Positions 1 through 7,632 of a stretch of DNA of 48,319 nt are shown here, one piece after another. Source of the DNA: Hydrogenophilales bacterium (GTDB taxonomy: Bacteria; Pseudomonadota; Gammaproteobacteria; Burkholderiales; Thiobacteraceae); assembly GCA_016235775.1 (NCBI GenBank), contig JACRIU010000047.1:1-48319 (forward strand), written 5' to 3'. The notes below the pieces were generated by a model that saw only the letters and a program-made list of their open reading frames with translations, made no database searches and had not been told where the DNA came from. Position 1 is the stretch's first letter. Each line of letters starts with the position of its first letter. The position numbers and the translations under genes are program-made.

Positions 1-1
1 T

Positions 2-1519
2 GAAATCCCCCCCAACCCCCCTTTGACAAAGGGGGGAGAAGGGTGGATTTTGCCGTTCGTTGAGTACGGCACCTGCATTAACTCCGGCAAATACGATGGC
101 CTAAACTTCGACCAAGCCGTCGATGCCATCGCCGCCGATCTCTCCGCCAAAAACCTGGGCGAGAAAAAAATCACCTGGCGCTTGCGCGACTGGGGCATCT
201 CGCGCCAACGCTACTGGGGCACGCCGATCCCGATCATTCATTGTGATGCCTGCGGCGCGGTGCCGGTGCCGGACGATCAACTGCCGGTGCGCCTGCCGGA
301 AGACCTGATCCCCGATGGTTCCGGCAATCCGCTGAACAAGTGCGCGGCGTTTTTGCATTGCGCCTGCCCGAAATGCGGCAAAGCGGCGCGGCGCGAGACT
401 GACACCATGGACACCTTCGTCGATTCGTCCTGGTATTTCTTCCGCTATTGTTCTCCGGGTGCTGACAAGATGGTGGATCAGCGCGCCGATTATTGGATGC
501 CGGCCGATCAATACATCGGCGGTATCGAGCACGCGATTCTGCATCTCTTGTACTCGCGCTTCTGGACCAAAGTCATGCGCGACCTGGGCCTCACTAAAAC
601 CGCGGAGCCCTTCGCCAATCTGCTCACCCAAGGCATGGTGTTGAACCACATCTTCTTCCGCAAGGGCGAGAAAAGCGGCATCACCTATTTCGCGCCGGAC
701 GAAGTGGATTTGACGCGCGACGATAAGGGCACGATTCTCGCGGTGAAAAGCCGTGCCGATGGCCAGCCGGTGGAATACGGCGGCATCGGCACCATGTCCA
801 AATCGAAAAAGAATGGCGTCGATCCGCAAGGCTTGATCGAGCAATACGGCGCCGACACCGCGCGCCTGTTCATGATGTTCGCCGCCCCGCCGGAAAACAC
901 CCTGGAGTGGTCGGACGCGGGCGTCGAGGGCGCGTCCCGTTTCCTTAACCGCTTGTGGAAAGCGGTGCATGCGCATGTGGAAAAAGGCGTGGTCGCGGCT
1001 TATGTCGGCGGCGATCTGTCGCCGGAGCTGAAAGCCATCCGTTTTCAAACCCACTCGACCCTGCAAAAAGTCACCGACGACTACGCCCGGCGCAAGATTT
1101 TCAACACCGTTATCGCGTCCAACATGGAATTACTGAACACCCTGGGCAAACTTAGTGATGATTCCGCCCCGGCGCGCGCGGTGGTGCAAGAGACCTTGGA
1201 GCTGGTCACTCTCATGCTCTCACCCATCGTGCCGCATATCTGCCACGCCCTCTGGGCCGAGCTAAAGCCGGGCGCGGTGTTGTTGGAGGCACGCTGGCCG
1301 GCAGTGGACGCAGCCGCCCTGGAGCAAGACGAAATCGAGCTGGTGGTGCAGGTCAACGGCAAATTGCGCGGGCAAATTCGCGTGCCCAAGCTTGCTACCA
1401 AAGAGGCGATTGAAGAAATGGCGCGCAGCAGCCCCAATGTGCAGAAATTTATTGAGGGCTTAGGCATCAAAAAAATCGTGGTCGTCCCTGGCCGCCTGGT
1501 CAACATCGTGGCAGGATAG
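2..1519 (+). CDS. leuS: Leucyl-tRNA synthetase, C-terminal part (5' end outside window)
   Basis: This is the C-terminal 505 residues of a class Ia leucyl-tRNA synthetase, which charges tRNA-Leu in the cytoplasm. The match to the family starts near the end of the CP1 editing insertion ([17 protein letters not shown]), continues through [18 protein letters not shown], the catalytic-core segment [14 protein letters not shown], the signature loop, the anticodon-binding helices and the C-terminal domain ending in [13 protein letters not shown]. The class I KMSKS loop reads TMSKSKKNG, with Thr for the first Lys. The frame is open to the window edge, so no start is present. The first 17 or so residues come from a palindromic repeat (3-51) and do not look like LeuRS. 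The stop is 4 bp before lptE, so the two are probably cotranscribed. Confidence 0.95.
   Translation, partial: EIPPNPPLTKGGEGWILPFVEYGTCINSGKYDGLNFDQAVDAIAADLSAKNLGEKKITWRLRDWGISRQRYWGTPIPIIHCDACGAVPVPDDQLPVRLPEDLIPDGSGNPLNKCAAFLHCACPKCGKAARRETDTMDTFVDSSWYFFRYCSPGADKMVDQRADYWMPADQYIGGIEHAILHLLYSRFWTKVMRDLGLTKTAEPFANLLTQGMVLNHIFFRKGEKSGITYFAPDEVDLTRDDKGTILAVKSRADGQPVEYGGIGTMSKSKKNGVDPQGLIEQYGADTARLFMMFAAPPENTLEWSDAGVEGASRFLNRLWKAVHAHVEKGVVAAYVGGDLSPELKAIRFQTHSTLQKVTDDYARRKIFNTVIASNMELLNTLGKLSDDSAPARAVVQETLELVTLMLSPIVPHICHALWAELKPGAVLLEARWPAVDAAALEQDEIELVVQVNGKLRGQIRVPKLATKEAIEEMARSSPNVQKFIEGLGIKKIVVVPGRLVNIVAG
3..51. repeat. Imperfect palindromic repeat lying in the leuS reading frame
   Basis: The arms read AAATCC...CCCCCCTTTG and CAAAGGGGGG...GGATTT around a single central base, so the whole stretch can fold back on itself. 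This type of C-run/G-run palindrome is common as a dispersed repeat in environmental proteobacterial genomes (general knowledge). The leuS frame stays open through it and gives a Pro/Gly-rich peptide ([12 protein letters not shown]). The window begins almost exactly at its left edge, which may reflect an assembly break at a repeat. Confidence 0.7.
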
Positions 1520-1523
1520 CGAG

Positions 1524-2003
1524 ATGCTAAAACAAGCCCTGATACTGATTGCCGTTTTAAGCCTCGCCGCGTGCGGCTTCGAGTTGCGCGGCAGCGCCGC
1601 CTTACCGTTCGAAAGCCTGTATATCGAAGGCGGGCAAGACATCGCCGTGGATCTGGAGCGGGCGGTGCGCCCCACCGCCACCAAGGTCACCGACCGCGCA
1701 CAAGACGCCCAAGCCACGCTGCAAATTTTGGGTGAAGAACGCGAAAAGCGCATCCTGTCGCTGAACCGGGCTGGCCGCGTGAGCGAATTTCGCCTGCTTT
1801 ACCGCGTGAGCTTCAAGGTAAGCGATCAAAAAGGCCGCGCCTTACTCCCCACGCAGCAGATCGAGCTGCGGCGCGACATTACCTTCAACGACAGCGAAAC
1901 GCTGGCGAAAGAATCTGAAGAAGCGCTGCTCTACCGCGATATGCAAACCGATGCGGTGCAGCAGATTATTCGTAGAGTCAGCGTGATCCGCACTGCTTCC
2001 TAG
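1524..2003 (+). CDS. lptE: LPS-assembly lipoprotein LptE
   Basis: A 159-residue outer-membrane lipoprotein that plugs the LptD barrel and helps place lipopolysaccharide in the outer leaflet. The N-terminus is a lipoprotein signal (MLKQALILIAVLSLAAC) with the lipobox LAAC and modified Cys17, followed by the family-typical GFELRG. The rest fits the short alpha/beta LptE fold (QATLQILGEEREKRILSLN, then a strand-rich half). The leuS-lptE-holA order is the usual proteobacterial arrangement. Spacing is 4 bp from leuS and 1 bp to holA, which implies translational coupling within one operon. Confidence 0.93.
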   Translation: MLKQALILIAVLSLAACGFELRGSAALPFESLYIEGGQDIAVDLERAVRPTATKVTDRAQDAQATLQILGEEREKRILSLNRAGRVSEFRLLYRVSFKVSDQKGRALLPTQQIELRRDITFNDSETLAKESEEALLYRDMQTDAVQQIIRRVSVIRTAS

Positions 2004-2004
2004 C

Positions 2005-3042
2005 GTGCTGCTCCGTCCCGACAAGCTTTCCGCGCACCTCCAATCTGGCTTAAAGCCGCTGTATGTCGTCACCGGCGATGAGCCGCTGTTGGCGCTGGAA
2101 GCGGCGGACGCAATCCGCGTCCGCGCCAAGGAACAAGGCTATCTGGAGCGCGAAGTGCTCACGGTGGAAGCGCACTTCAACTGGGGTTCCTTGCAAGCCG
2201 CCAGCGCCAGCCTGTCCCTGTTCGCCAGCCTGCGCGTACTCGAAATTCGCATCCCCACCGGCAAGCCGGGCAACGAGGGCGCAGCCGCATTGGAAGCGTT
2301 TTGCACCGACCTGCCGCCCGATACCCTGAGCCTGGTCTTGCTGCCCAAGCTCGACAAGCGCACCAAAGACAGCGCCTGGTTCAGCGCGTTGAGCCAAGCC
2401 GGGGTGGTGATCGACGTGTATCCGGTCGATCTCGACGCCCTGCCGGAGTGGATTGCACGCCGCTTGGCTACACAGAACCAAAGCGCCGACCGCGAAACGC
2501 TCGCCTTCCTCGCCGAGTCGGTAGAAGGCAATCTGCTCGCCGCTCACCAGGAAATCCAAAAACTCGGCCTGCTCTACCCCGCGCGCAAACTGACCTTTGA
2601 CGAGGTGAGCGAAGCGGTGCTCAACGTCTCCCGCTTCGATGTCTTCCAATTAGGCGACGCCATGCTCATTGGCGATGCGGCGCGCGCCGCGCGCATCCTG
2701 GACGGCCTGCGCGGCGAGGGCGTAAAGCCGATCCCGATCCTGGGAGTGCTGGCCTGGCTGACGCGCAGCCTGAATAAAGCAAAGCTAGCGCTTACTCGCG
2801 GCACCGACATGAGCGGCGCGCTGCGTGAAGGCGGCTTCTGGGGCGACCGCCAAAACCTCGCGCGCCGCGCCCTGCCCCGATTGTCGGCCGAGACCCTGGC
2901 CCACGCGCAACGCCACGCAGCGGAAATTGATAGAATGAGCAAAGGCCTGAAGCCGGGCGACGTTTGGGATGAGTTGTTGACGCTGGTGTTGGCGGTCGCC
3001 AAACCAGAAAAACAAACGGGGCCACGAATTAACACGAATTAA
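2005..3042 (+). CDS. holA: DNA polymerase III subunit delta
   Basis: A 345-residue clamp-loader delta subunit, which opens the beta sliding clamp during replication. The start is GTG, one base after the lptE stop, with MLLRPDKLSAHLQSGLKPLYVVTGDEPLL matching the family N-terminus (an AAA+ fold without a true P-loop). Further family segments are LLPKLDKRTKDSAW, the EGNLLAAHQEIQKL region and the C-terminal collar helices with GDVWDELLTLVLAV. The last residues (GPRINTN) and the stop codon are encoded by the left arm of the palindromic repeat at 3021-3091, so the native C-terminus has been replaced or extended by repeat sequence. Confidence 0.95.
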   Translation: MLLRPDKLSAHLQSGLKPLYVVTGDEPLLALEAADAIRVRAKEQGYLEREVLTVEAHFNWGSLQAASASLSLFASLRVLEIRIPTGKPGNEGAAALEAFCTDLPPDTLSLVLLPKLDKRTKDSAWFSALSQAGVVIDVYPVDLDALPEWIARRLATQNQSADRETLAFLAESVEGNLLAAHQEIQKLGLLYPARKLTFDEVSEAVLNVSRFDVFQLGDAMLIGDAARAARILDGLRGEGVKPIPILGVLAWLTRSLNKAKLALTRGTDMSGALREGGFWGDRQNLARRALPRLSAETLAHAQRHAAEIDRMSKGLKPGDVWDELLTLVLAVAKPEKQTGPRINTN

Positions 3043-3091
3043 CACGAACCCACGTTGGTGTTATTCGTGCAAATTAGTGTTAATTCGTGGC
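3021..3091. repeat. Palindromic repeat between holA and proA
   Basis: The left arm GCCACGAATTAACACGAATT pairs with the right arm ending in GTTAATTCGTGGC, with short internal direct repeats of AATTAACACG. It is a dispersed-repeat type seen at gene borders in many proteobacteria (general knowledge). The left arm carries the holA stop codon. The right arm contains a GTG in frame with proA that is probably not the real start. Confidence 0.8.
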
Positions 3092-3122
3092 AAAAAGGTT
3101 TTTATCGGAAATGAAACGAGAT

Positions 3123-4379
3123 ATGGACGTTAAACAATACATGCGCACCGTGGGCGAGCAAGCCCGCGCAGCGTCGCGCATCGTGGCGCGCGCCGACACC
3201 AATGCCAAGAACAAAGCCTTGCTGGCGATGGCGGATGCGATCGAGCGCGATCAGGCAAAACTGCTCGCGGCAAATGCGCAAGACATGGACGCAGCCAAGG
3301 CGTCCGGCCTGGACAGCGCGCTGCTCGACCGGCTGCTGATCAACGCCAAAGGCGTGGCCGGCATGGCCGAAGGCTTGCGCCAGATCGCCGCACTCGCCGA
3401 CCCGGTGGGCGCGATCACCGATTTGAATTACCGTCCTTCCGGCATCCAGGTGGGCAAGATGCGCGTGCCGCTGGGCGTGGTGGGCATCATTTACGAGGCG
3501 CGGCCGAATGTCACCGCCGATGCGGCGGGACTGTGTTTGAAAAGCGGCAACGCCGCCATCCTGCGCGGCGGTTCGGAAGCGATTAATTCCAACCAGGCCA
3601 TCGCCGCGTGCGTGCGCGAGGGTTTGGCGGCGGCGGGGCTGCCGGAAACGGCGGTGCAAGTGATTACGACTACCGACCGCGCCGCGGTGGGCGAACTGAT
3701 CACCATGAAGGAATTCGTCGACGTCATCGTGCCGCGCGGCGGCAAGGGCCTGATCGAGCGCCTGATGAACGATGCGCGCATCCCGGTGATCAAGCATCTG
3801 CATGGCGTGTGCCATGTGTACATCGACGATCATGCCGATCTCGATAAGGCGGTGCGCATCAGTGATAACGCCAAGACCAGCCGCTATGGCACCTGCAATA
3901 CGATGGAGACGTTGCTGGTGGCGCAAAGCGTAGCGCAAAGCGTGCTGCCGAAGCTCGCAAGAATTTATTTCGACAAGGGCGTGGAGTTGCGCGGCTGTGC
4001 CGCCTCGCGCGCCATCGTGCCGCAGATGAAGGCCGCCACGGATGAGGACTGGATCACCGAATACCTCGCGCCGATTTTATCCATTCGCGTCGTAAATGGA
4101 TTAGATCAAGCCATCGAGCACATCAATACTTTTGGTTCGCAACACACCGACGCCATCGTGACCGAAGACTACACGCGCGCTCGGCGTTTTCTGCGCGAAG
4201 TGGATTCGAGCAGCGTGATGGTGAATGCATCGACTCGCTTTGCCGACGGTTTCGAATACGGCTTGGGCGCGGAGATCGGCATTTCCACCGACAAGATCCA
4301 CGCGCGCGGTCCGGTGGGCTTGGAAGGGTTGACGTCGCAAAAATATGTGGTGTTGGGCGATGGTCATGTGCGCGGTTAA
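3123..4379 (+). CDS. proA: Gamma-glutamyl phosphate reductase
   Basis: An NADPH-dependent reductase of the aldehyde dehydrogenase fold that converts L-glutamyl-5-phosphate to glutamate semialdehyde, the second step of proline synthesis. The protein has 418 residues, the normal family length, from the ATG at 3123 ([18 protein letters not shown]). Earlier in-frame codons (GTG 3087, inside the repeat, and ATG 3111) would only add repeat-derived residues. Visible motifs are [19 protein letters not shown], the GGSEAINSN turn, and the catalytic Cys258 in [10 protein letters not shown]. No proB is nearby. The repeat at 3021-3091 immediately upstream leaves little room for a private promoter, so readthrough from holA is likely. 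Confidence 0.96.
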   Translation: MDVKQYMRTVGEQARAASRIVARADTNAKNKALLAMADAIERDQAKLLAANAQDMDAAKASGLDSALLDRLLINAKGVAGMAEGLRQIAALADPVGAITDLNYRPSGIQVGKMRVPLGVVGIIYEARPNVTADAAGLCLKSGNAAILRGGSEAINSNQAIAACVREGLAAAGLPETAVQVITTTDRAAVGELITMKEFVDVIVPRGGKGLIERLMNDARIPVIKHLHGVCHVYIDDHADLDKAVRISDNAKTSRYGTCNTMETLLVAQSVAQSVLPKLARIYFDKGVELRGCAASRAIVPQMKAATDEDWITEYLAPILSIRVVNGLDQAIEHINTFGSQHTDAIVTEDYTRARRFLREVDSSSVMVNASTRFADGFEYGLGAEIGISTDKIHARGPVGLEGLTSQKYVVLGDGHVRG

Positions 4380-4506
4380 TGCGTGTTAAGTGAAAGGTGT
4401 TAGGCGTTAGCCCCCTCTCCCCAGCCCTCTCCCCCGGTGACGGGGGAGAGGGAGTCCATCTTTTTCCGCGCCTCACCCCTAACACCTTACCCCTTACGCA
4501 TCTCAC
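4380..4506. repeat. Nested palindromic repeat between proA and nadD
   Basis: The inner part is a perfect hairpin, CCCTCTCCCCC (4425-4435), loop GGTGAC, GGGGGAGAGGG (4442-4452). Outer arms rich in AAGGTGTTAGG and CCTAACACCTT flank it, so nearly the whole 127-bp gap is one imperfect inverted repeat. There is no T-run after the stem, so it is not a standard terminator. It resembles dispersed intergenic palindromes. Confidence 0.75.
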
Positions 4507-5154
4507 ATGATCGGTATTTTCGGCGGCACCTTCGACCCTATTCATTTCGGCCACCTGCGCTTGGCGCAAGAAGCGGCGAGCGCGCTGGCCCTCCAGCAAG
4601 TGCGTTTCATTCCCGCCGGCGAGCCGTGGCTGCGCGATACCCCGCGTGCGTCAGCGCAACAACGTTTAGAGATGGTGCGGCTGGCGTGCGCGGGTAACCC
4701 GCTGTTTGCGGTGGATGACCGCGAAATCCGCCGCCGCGGCCCGAGCTATAGCGTGGATACGCTCAGCGAATTGCGCGCCGAGCTGGGCCCGGCGCAGCCC
4801 TTGTGCTTGCTGCTGGGCGCGGATGCTTTCCTCGGCTTGTCGACTTGGCATCGCTGGCAAGATTTGTTTGGCCTCGCGCATATTGCCGTGGCGCATCGCC
4901 CCGGGTTTGCTCAATCAAGCTGGGCCGACAGCATGCCGCCCGCCTTGCAGCAGGCGTTGGCCGCGCGCCAAACGGCCGGCCCGGGCGCGTTGGCGAGCGC
5001 GCCGGCCGGGCAGATTCTGATTTATCCCATCACCCCCCTGGACATTTCCGCATCGCACATCCGCACCGGTTTGCAGCAAGGCAAAAGCCCGCGCTACCTG
5101 GTGCCGGACGTGGTCCTGAACTATATTTCCCAAAACCAACTGTATAGCGAATGA
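4507..5154 (+). CDS. nadD: Nicotinate-nucleotide adenylyltransferase
   Basis: A 215-residue enzyme that joins ATP and nicotinate mononucleotide to give deamido-NAD, a late step of NAD synthesis. The nucleotidyltransferase signature GGTFDPIHFGH is at residues 6-16, the core has SYSVDTLSEL and LLLGADAFLGL, and the ISASHIRTG motif that completes the ATP site begins near residue 180. The start is fixed by MIGIFGGTFDP, right after the repeat. Its stop overlaps the rsfS start (ATGA), which indicates coupled translation. The nadD-rsfS-rlmH order is widely conserved in proteobacteria. Confidence 0.97.
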   Translation: MIGIFGGTFDPIHFGHLRLAQEAASALALQQVRFIPAGEPWLRDTPRASAQQRLEMVRLACAGNPLFAVDDREIRRRGPSYSVDTLSELRAELGPAQPLCLLLGADAFLGLSTWHRWQDLFGLAHIAVAHRPGFAQSSWADSMPPALQQALAARQTAGPGALASAPAGQILIYPITPLDISASHIRTGLQQGKSPRYLVPDVVLNYISQNQLYSE

Positions 5155-5510
5155 CACCTGAAACCATGAAGAAAGCGGCCGTCGCTGCGCTGGAAGACAT
5201 CAAAGCGAGCGACATCACCGTGTTGAACGTCAAAAAACTTACCTCGATGGCGGATTACATGATCATCGCCAGCGGAGAATCGTCGCGCCAAGTCAAAGCG
5301 CTGGCGCGCAACGTCGCCGACAAACTACGCGAAGCCGGCGCGGAAGTCGTCGGCGTCGAAGGCGAAGACAGCGGCGAATGGGTGCTGGTCGATCTCGGCC
5401 ACGTTATCGTGCACGTCATGCACCCGGCGGTGCGCGAGTATTACAACCTGGAAGAGTTGTGGACGGCGCCGAAGGCCGTGCGCAAAAAAGTTGCGGCGAA
5501 GGATGCCTAG
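5151..5510 (+). CDS. rsfS: Ribosomal silencing factor RsfS
   Basis: A 119-residue Iojap/RsfS protein that binds uL14 on the large ribosomal subunit and blocks subunit joining during slow growth. Family hallmarks are KASDITVLNVKKLTSMADYM, the IIASGESSRQVKALA turn and GEDSGEWVLVDLGHVIVHVM. The ATG at 5151 overlaps the nadD stop by 4 bp; ATG 5166 is a possible alternative. It is followed by a palindromic repeat (5523-5610) and then rlmH. Confidence 0.96.
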   Translation: MTPETMKKAAVAALEDIKASDITVLNVKKLTSMADYMIIASGESSRQVKALARNVADKLREAGAEVVGVEGEDSGEWVLVDLGHVIVHVMHPAVREYYNLEELWTAPKAVRKKVAAKDA

Positions 5511-5522
5511 ATCAAAATCTAG

Positions 5523-5610
5523 CCACGGATGCACACGGATAAACACAGATAAAAGCGAAAAAAGGATTTTGCATTTGAATTTATCCGTGTTTATCCGTGT
5601 GCATCCGTGG
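5523..5610. repeat. Palindromic repeat between rsfS and rlmH
   Basis: The left arm CCACGGATGCACACGGATAA is mirrored by the right arm TTATCCGTGTGCATCCGTGG, with an extra internal copy of TTATCCGTG. It fills the gap between two genes that normally lie close together. It is a different sequence family from the 3021-3091 repeat but has the same architecture. Confidence 0.8.
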
Positions 5611-5622
5611 TTCCAAAACTAA

Positions 5623-6093
5623 ATGGATCTCATCATCGCCGCTGTCGGAACCCGCATGCCCCGCTGGGTGGACGAGGCCTTCGCCGAATACCAGAAGCGC
5701 ATGCCGCGCGAGGCGCGGATCAAGCTCTTGGAAATCAAGCCGGATAAGCACGACGGCGGCAAGACCGCGCAGCAAGCGATGAGCGTGGAGGCCGCGCGGA
5801 TCGAAGACGCGCTGCCGGAAGATTGCATCCGCATTGTGCTGGACGAGCACGGCAAATCTTTGACCAGCCAAGCGCTGGCAAAGAAAATGCAAGTCTGGTT
5901 AGGCAGCGGGCGCAACGTCGCCTTGATCATCGGCGGGGCCGACGGCTTGGCGCCGGAAATCAAGGCAAGCGCCGATCTGATTTGGGCGCTCTCGCCCCTG
6001 ACTTTGCCGCATGGCATGGCGCGCGTGCTGCTCGCGGAGCAGCTCTATCGTGCACATAGCATTTTGCACAACCATCCTTACCATCGTGAGTAG
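5623..6093 (+). CDS. rlmH: 23S rRNA (pseudouridine1915-N3)-methyltransferase RlmH
   Basis: A 156-residue SPOUT-class methyltransferase that modifies pseudouridine 1915 in helix 69 of 23S rRNA in the assembled 70S ribosome. The length is typical. The S-adenosylmethionine knot is visible as LIIGGADGLAPEI (near residue 104) and LSPLTLPHGMARVLLAEQLY, with the family C-terminus HNHPYH. The start ATG follows the palindromic repeat directly (MDLIIAAVGTRMPRWVDEAF). Confidence 0.97.
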   Translation: MDLIIAAVGTRMPRWVDEAFAEYQKRMPREARIKLLEIKPDKHDGGKTAQQAMSVEAARIEDALPEDCIRIVLDEHGKSLTSQALAKKMQVWLGSGRNVALIIGGADGLAPEIKASADLIWALSPLTLPHGMARVLLAEQLYRAHSILHNHPYHRE

Positions 6094-6099
6094 GTCATC

Positions 6100-6726
6100 G
6101 TGAGCAATCTCTCGCGCATCCTGTGGCTGAGTATCTATTTCGGCGTGCTGATCTGGTCTGGCATTGCACCGAAAGATGGGCTCACTTGGTTGCTTGAAGT
6201 GGCGCCCGCGCTAATCGGTTTTGCGGTGCTAGCTTTCACCTACCGCCGCTTTCCCTTAACCCCGCTCGCGTATTGGCTGGTGCTGATGCACTGCGTGATT
6301 CTCATGGTGGGCGGGCACTACACTTACGCCGAGGTGCCGCTGTTCGATTGGCTGCGCGAGGTATTGAATTGGCAGCGCAACAATTACGACAAAATCGGCC
6401 ATCTGGCGCAGGGCTTTATTCCGGCGATCCTGGCACGGGAAGTTCTATTGCGGCTTGAGGTGGTGCGCGGTCGCGGCTGGCTGGTATTCGTGGTGTTGAG
6501 TTTCTGCCTGGCGGTGAGTGCGCTATATGAAATCCTGGAATGGTGGGTGGCGGTCGCGTCCGGCGATGCCGGCGTGGCGTTTCTGGCCACCCAGGGTTAC
6601 GAGTGGGATACGCAATCTGATATGGCGCTCGCCGTGCTGGGCGCAGTGCTTGCCTTGGTGACTTTAAGCAAACTGCACGACCGGCAGTTGGCGGCGCGGG
6701 ATTCGCGCGCAATCGTCGCAAAATAA
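6100..6726 (+). CDS. YjdF/DUF2238-type inner-membrane protein
   Basis: A 208-residue polytopic membrane protein of the DUF2238 (YjdF) family, whose function is unknown. About five to six hydrophobic helices are visible (for example GFAVLAFTY, YWLVLMHCVILMVGGHYTY, WLVFVVLSFCLAVSALYEILEWW, MALAVLGAVLALVTL). Family-conserved polar residues sit in HYTYAEVPLFDW, NNYDKIGHLAQGF, ALYEILEWW and YEWDTQSDM; these His/Glu/Asp positions could bind a metal or lipid headgroup (inference). The start is GTG 6100, 6 bp after rlmH, so it is probably in the same transcript. Confidence 0.8.
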   Translation: MSNLSRILWLSIYFGVLIWSGIAPKDGLTWLLEVAPALIGFAVLAFTYRRFPLTPLAYWLVLMHCVILMVGGHYTYAEVPLFDWLREVLNWQRNNYDKIGHLAQGFIPAILAREVLLRLEVVRGRGWLVFVVLSFCLAVSALYEILEWWVAVASGDAGVAFLATQGYEWDTQSDMALAVLGAVLALVTLSKLHDRQLAARDSRAIVAK

Positions 6727-6772
6727 GGTAAGCTTTCGTGGGCATAACGCACTAATCGAGATGGGGGAAAAC

Positions 6773-6973
6773 ATGAATAAACTAATCGCAAATGGCGGGT
6801 GTGCTGTGGGTGTGTTGGGCGTGCTTTTGACGGTTGCTTCCGGCGTTTGGCGTATCACCGGCCATTATCATTTAGCGGGATTTGAAACCATGACGCTGTT
6901 TGTGGGCGGCATGGGCCTCATGCTCATTGGCTGTTTCGCCAAACTGCATTTGCTCTCGACATCCCGCGCCTAA
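6773..6973 (+). CDS. Small two-helix membrane protein, unknown
   Basis: A 66-residue protein I do not recognise. Two hydrophobic helices (GCAVGVLGVLLTVASGVW and MTLFVGGMGLMLIGCFAKL) are joined by a short polar loop (RITGHYHLAGFE). ATG 6773 is preferred to ATG 6761 because GGGGGAA lies at a good ribosome-binding distance before it. It stands between the YjdF-like gene and maf. The T-rich stretch 6990-7035, which contains a small CCGCA/TGCGG hairpin, could partly end its transcript. It could be a spurious ORF, but the clear ribosome-binding site and sensible helices argue for a gene. Confidence 0.6.
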   Translation: MNKLIANGGCAVGVLGVLLTVASGVWRITGHYHLAGFETMTLFVGGMGLMLIGCFAKLHLLSTSRA

Positions 6974-7038
6974 TCACCGAATAGCGGGATTTTGTTGGTT
7001 TTTCCGCATTTGCGGCACCGCTTCTTTTTTGCATCACT

Positions 7039-7632
7039 ATGACGGCAACGACGCAAATCTATCTGGCCTCGCAATCACCGCGCCGGCGTGAATTACTGCA
7101 ACAGATCGGGATCAAATTCCGCGTGTTGGCGCCGGACGTGAATGAGGCCGCCTTGCCGCGAGAGGCGCCCGCCGACTACGTGGAACGTATTGCCCGGATC
7201 AAGGCCGAAGTGACTTGGATGCGCGTGGTGGAGCGGCGCATGAAACGCTTGCCAGTGCTGGCGGCGGACACGGCGGTGATCGCGGGCCGGCGCATATTGG
7301 GCAAACCGCAAAGCGATGCCGAAGCGGCGTCGATGTTGCAAGCGCTCTCCGGGCGCACGCACCAAGTCATCACATCGGTGGCGATGACATTTGAGGGAAA
7401 GCTGAAGCTGACGCGGTCGGAAACGGCCGTGACGTTCCGGCGTTTGGCGCCGGGCGAAATCGCGCATTATGTACTGAGCCGCGAGCCGCATGACAAAGCC
7501 GGTGCCTATGCGATACAAGGTTTCGCCGCCGCGTTTATTTCGCGCATCGACGGCAGTTATTCGGGCGTAATGGGGCTACCCTTATTCGAAACTTCACGCT
7601 TACTTAAGTCATTCGGTATTCAAGTGTTATGA
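7039..7632 (+). CDS. maf: Maf-family nucleotide pyrophosphatase (YhdE-like)
   Basis: A 197-residue Maf protein, a house-cleaning nucleoside triphosphate pyrophosphatase; the YhdE subgroup acts on dTTP, UTP and modified pyrimidine nucleotides. The substrate loop SQSPRRRELL starts at residue 11, the metal/catalytic Asp77 is in LAADTAVI, and GKPQSDAEAASMLQALSGRTH and the KAGAYAIQGFAAAFISRIDGSY segment are conserved. The distinction from the YceF (m7GTP) subgroup is by general resemblance only. Its stop overlaps the rng start (ATGA); maf-rng is a common pair. Confidence 0.95.
   Translation: MTATTQIYLASQSPRRRELLQQIGIKFRVLAPDVNEAALPREAPADYVERIARIKAEVTWMRVVERRMKRLPVLAADTAVIAGRRILGKPQSDAEAASMLQALSGRTHQVITSVAMTFEGKLKLTRSETAVTFRRLAPGEIAHYVLSREPHDKAGAYAIQGFAAAFISRIDGSYSGVMGLPLFETSRLLKSFGIQVL

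Noticed and set aside
3021-3091. CRISPR-like short direct repeats (AATTAACACG)
   Set aside because: Only two or three adjacent copies within a palindrome, no spacers of regular length and no cas genes.
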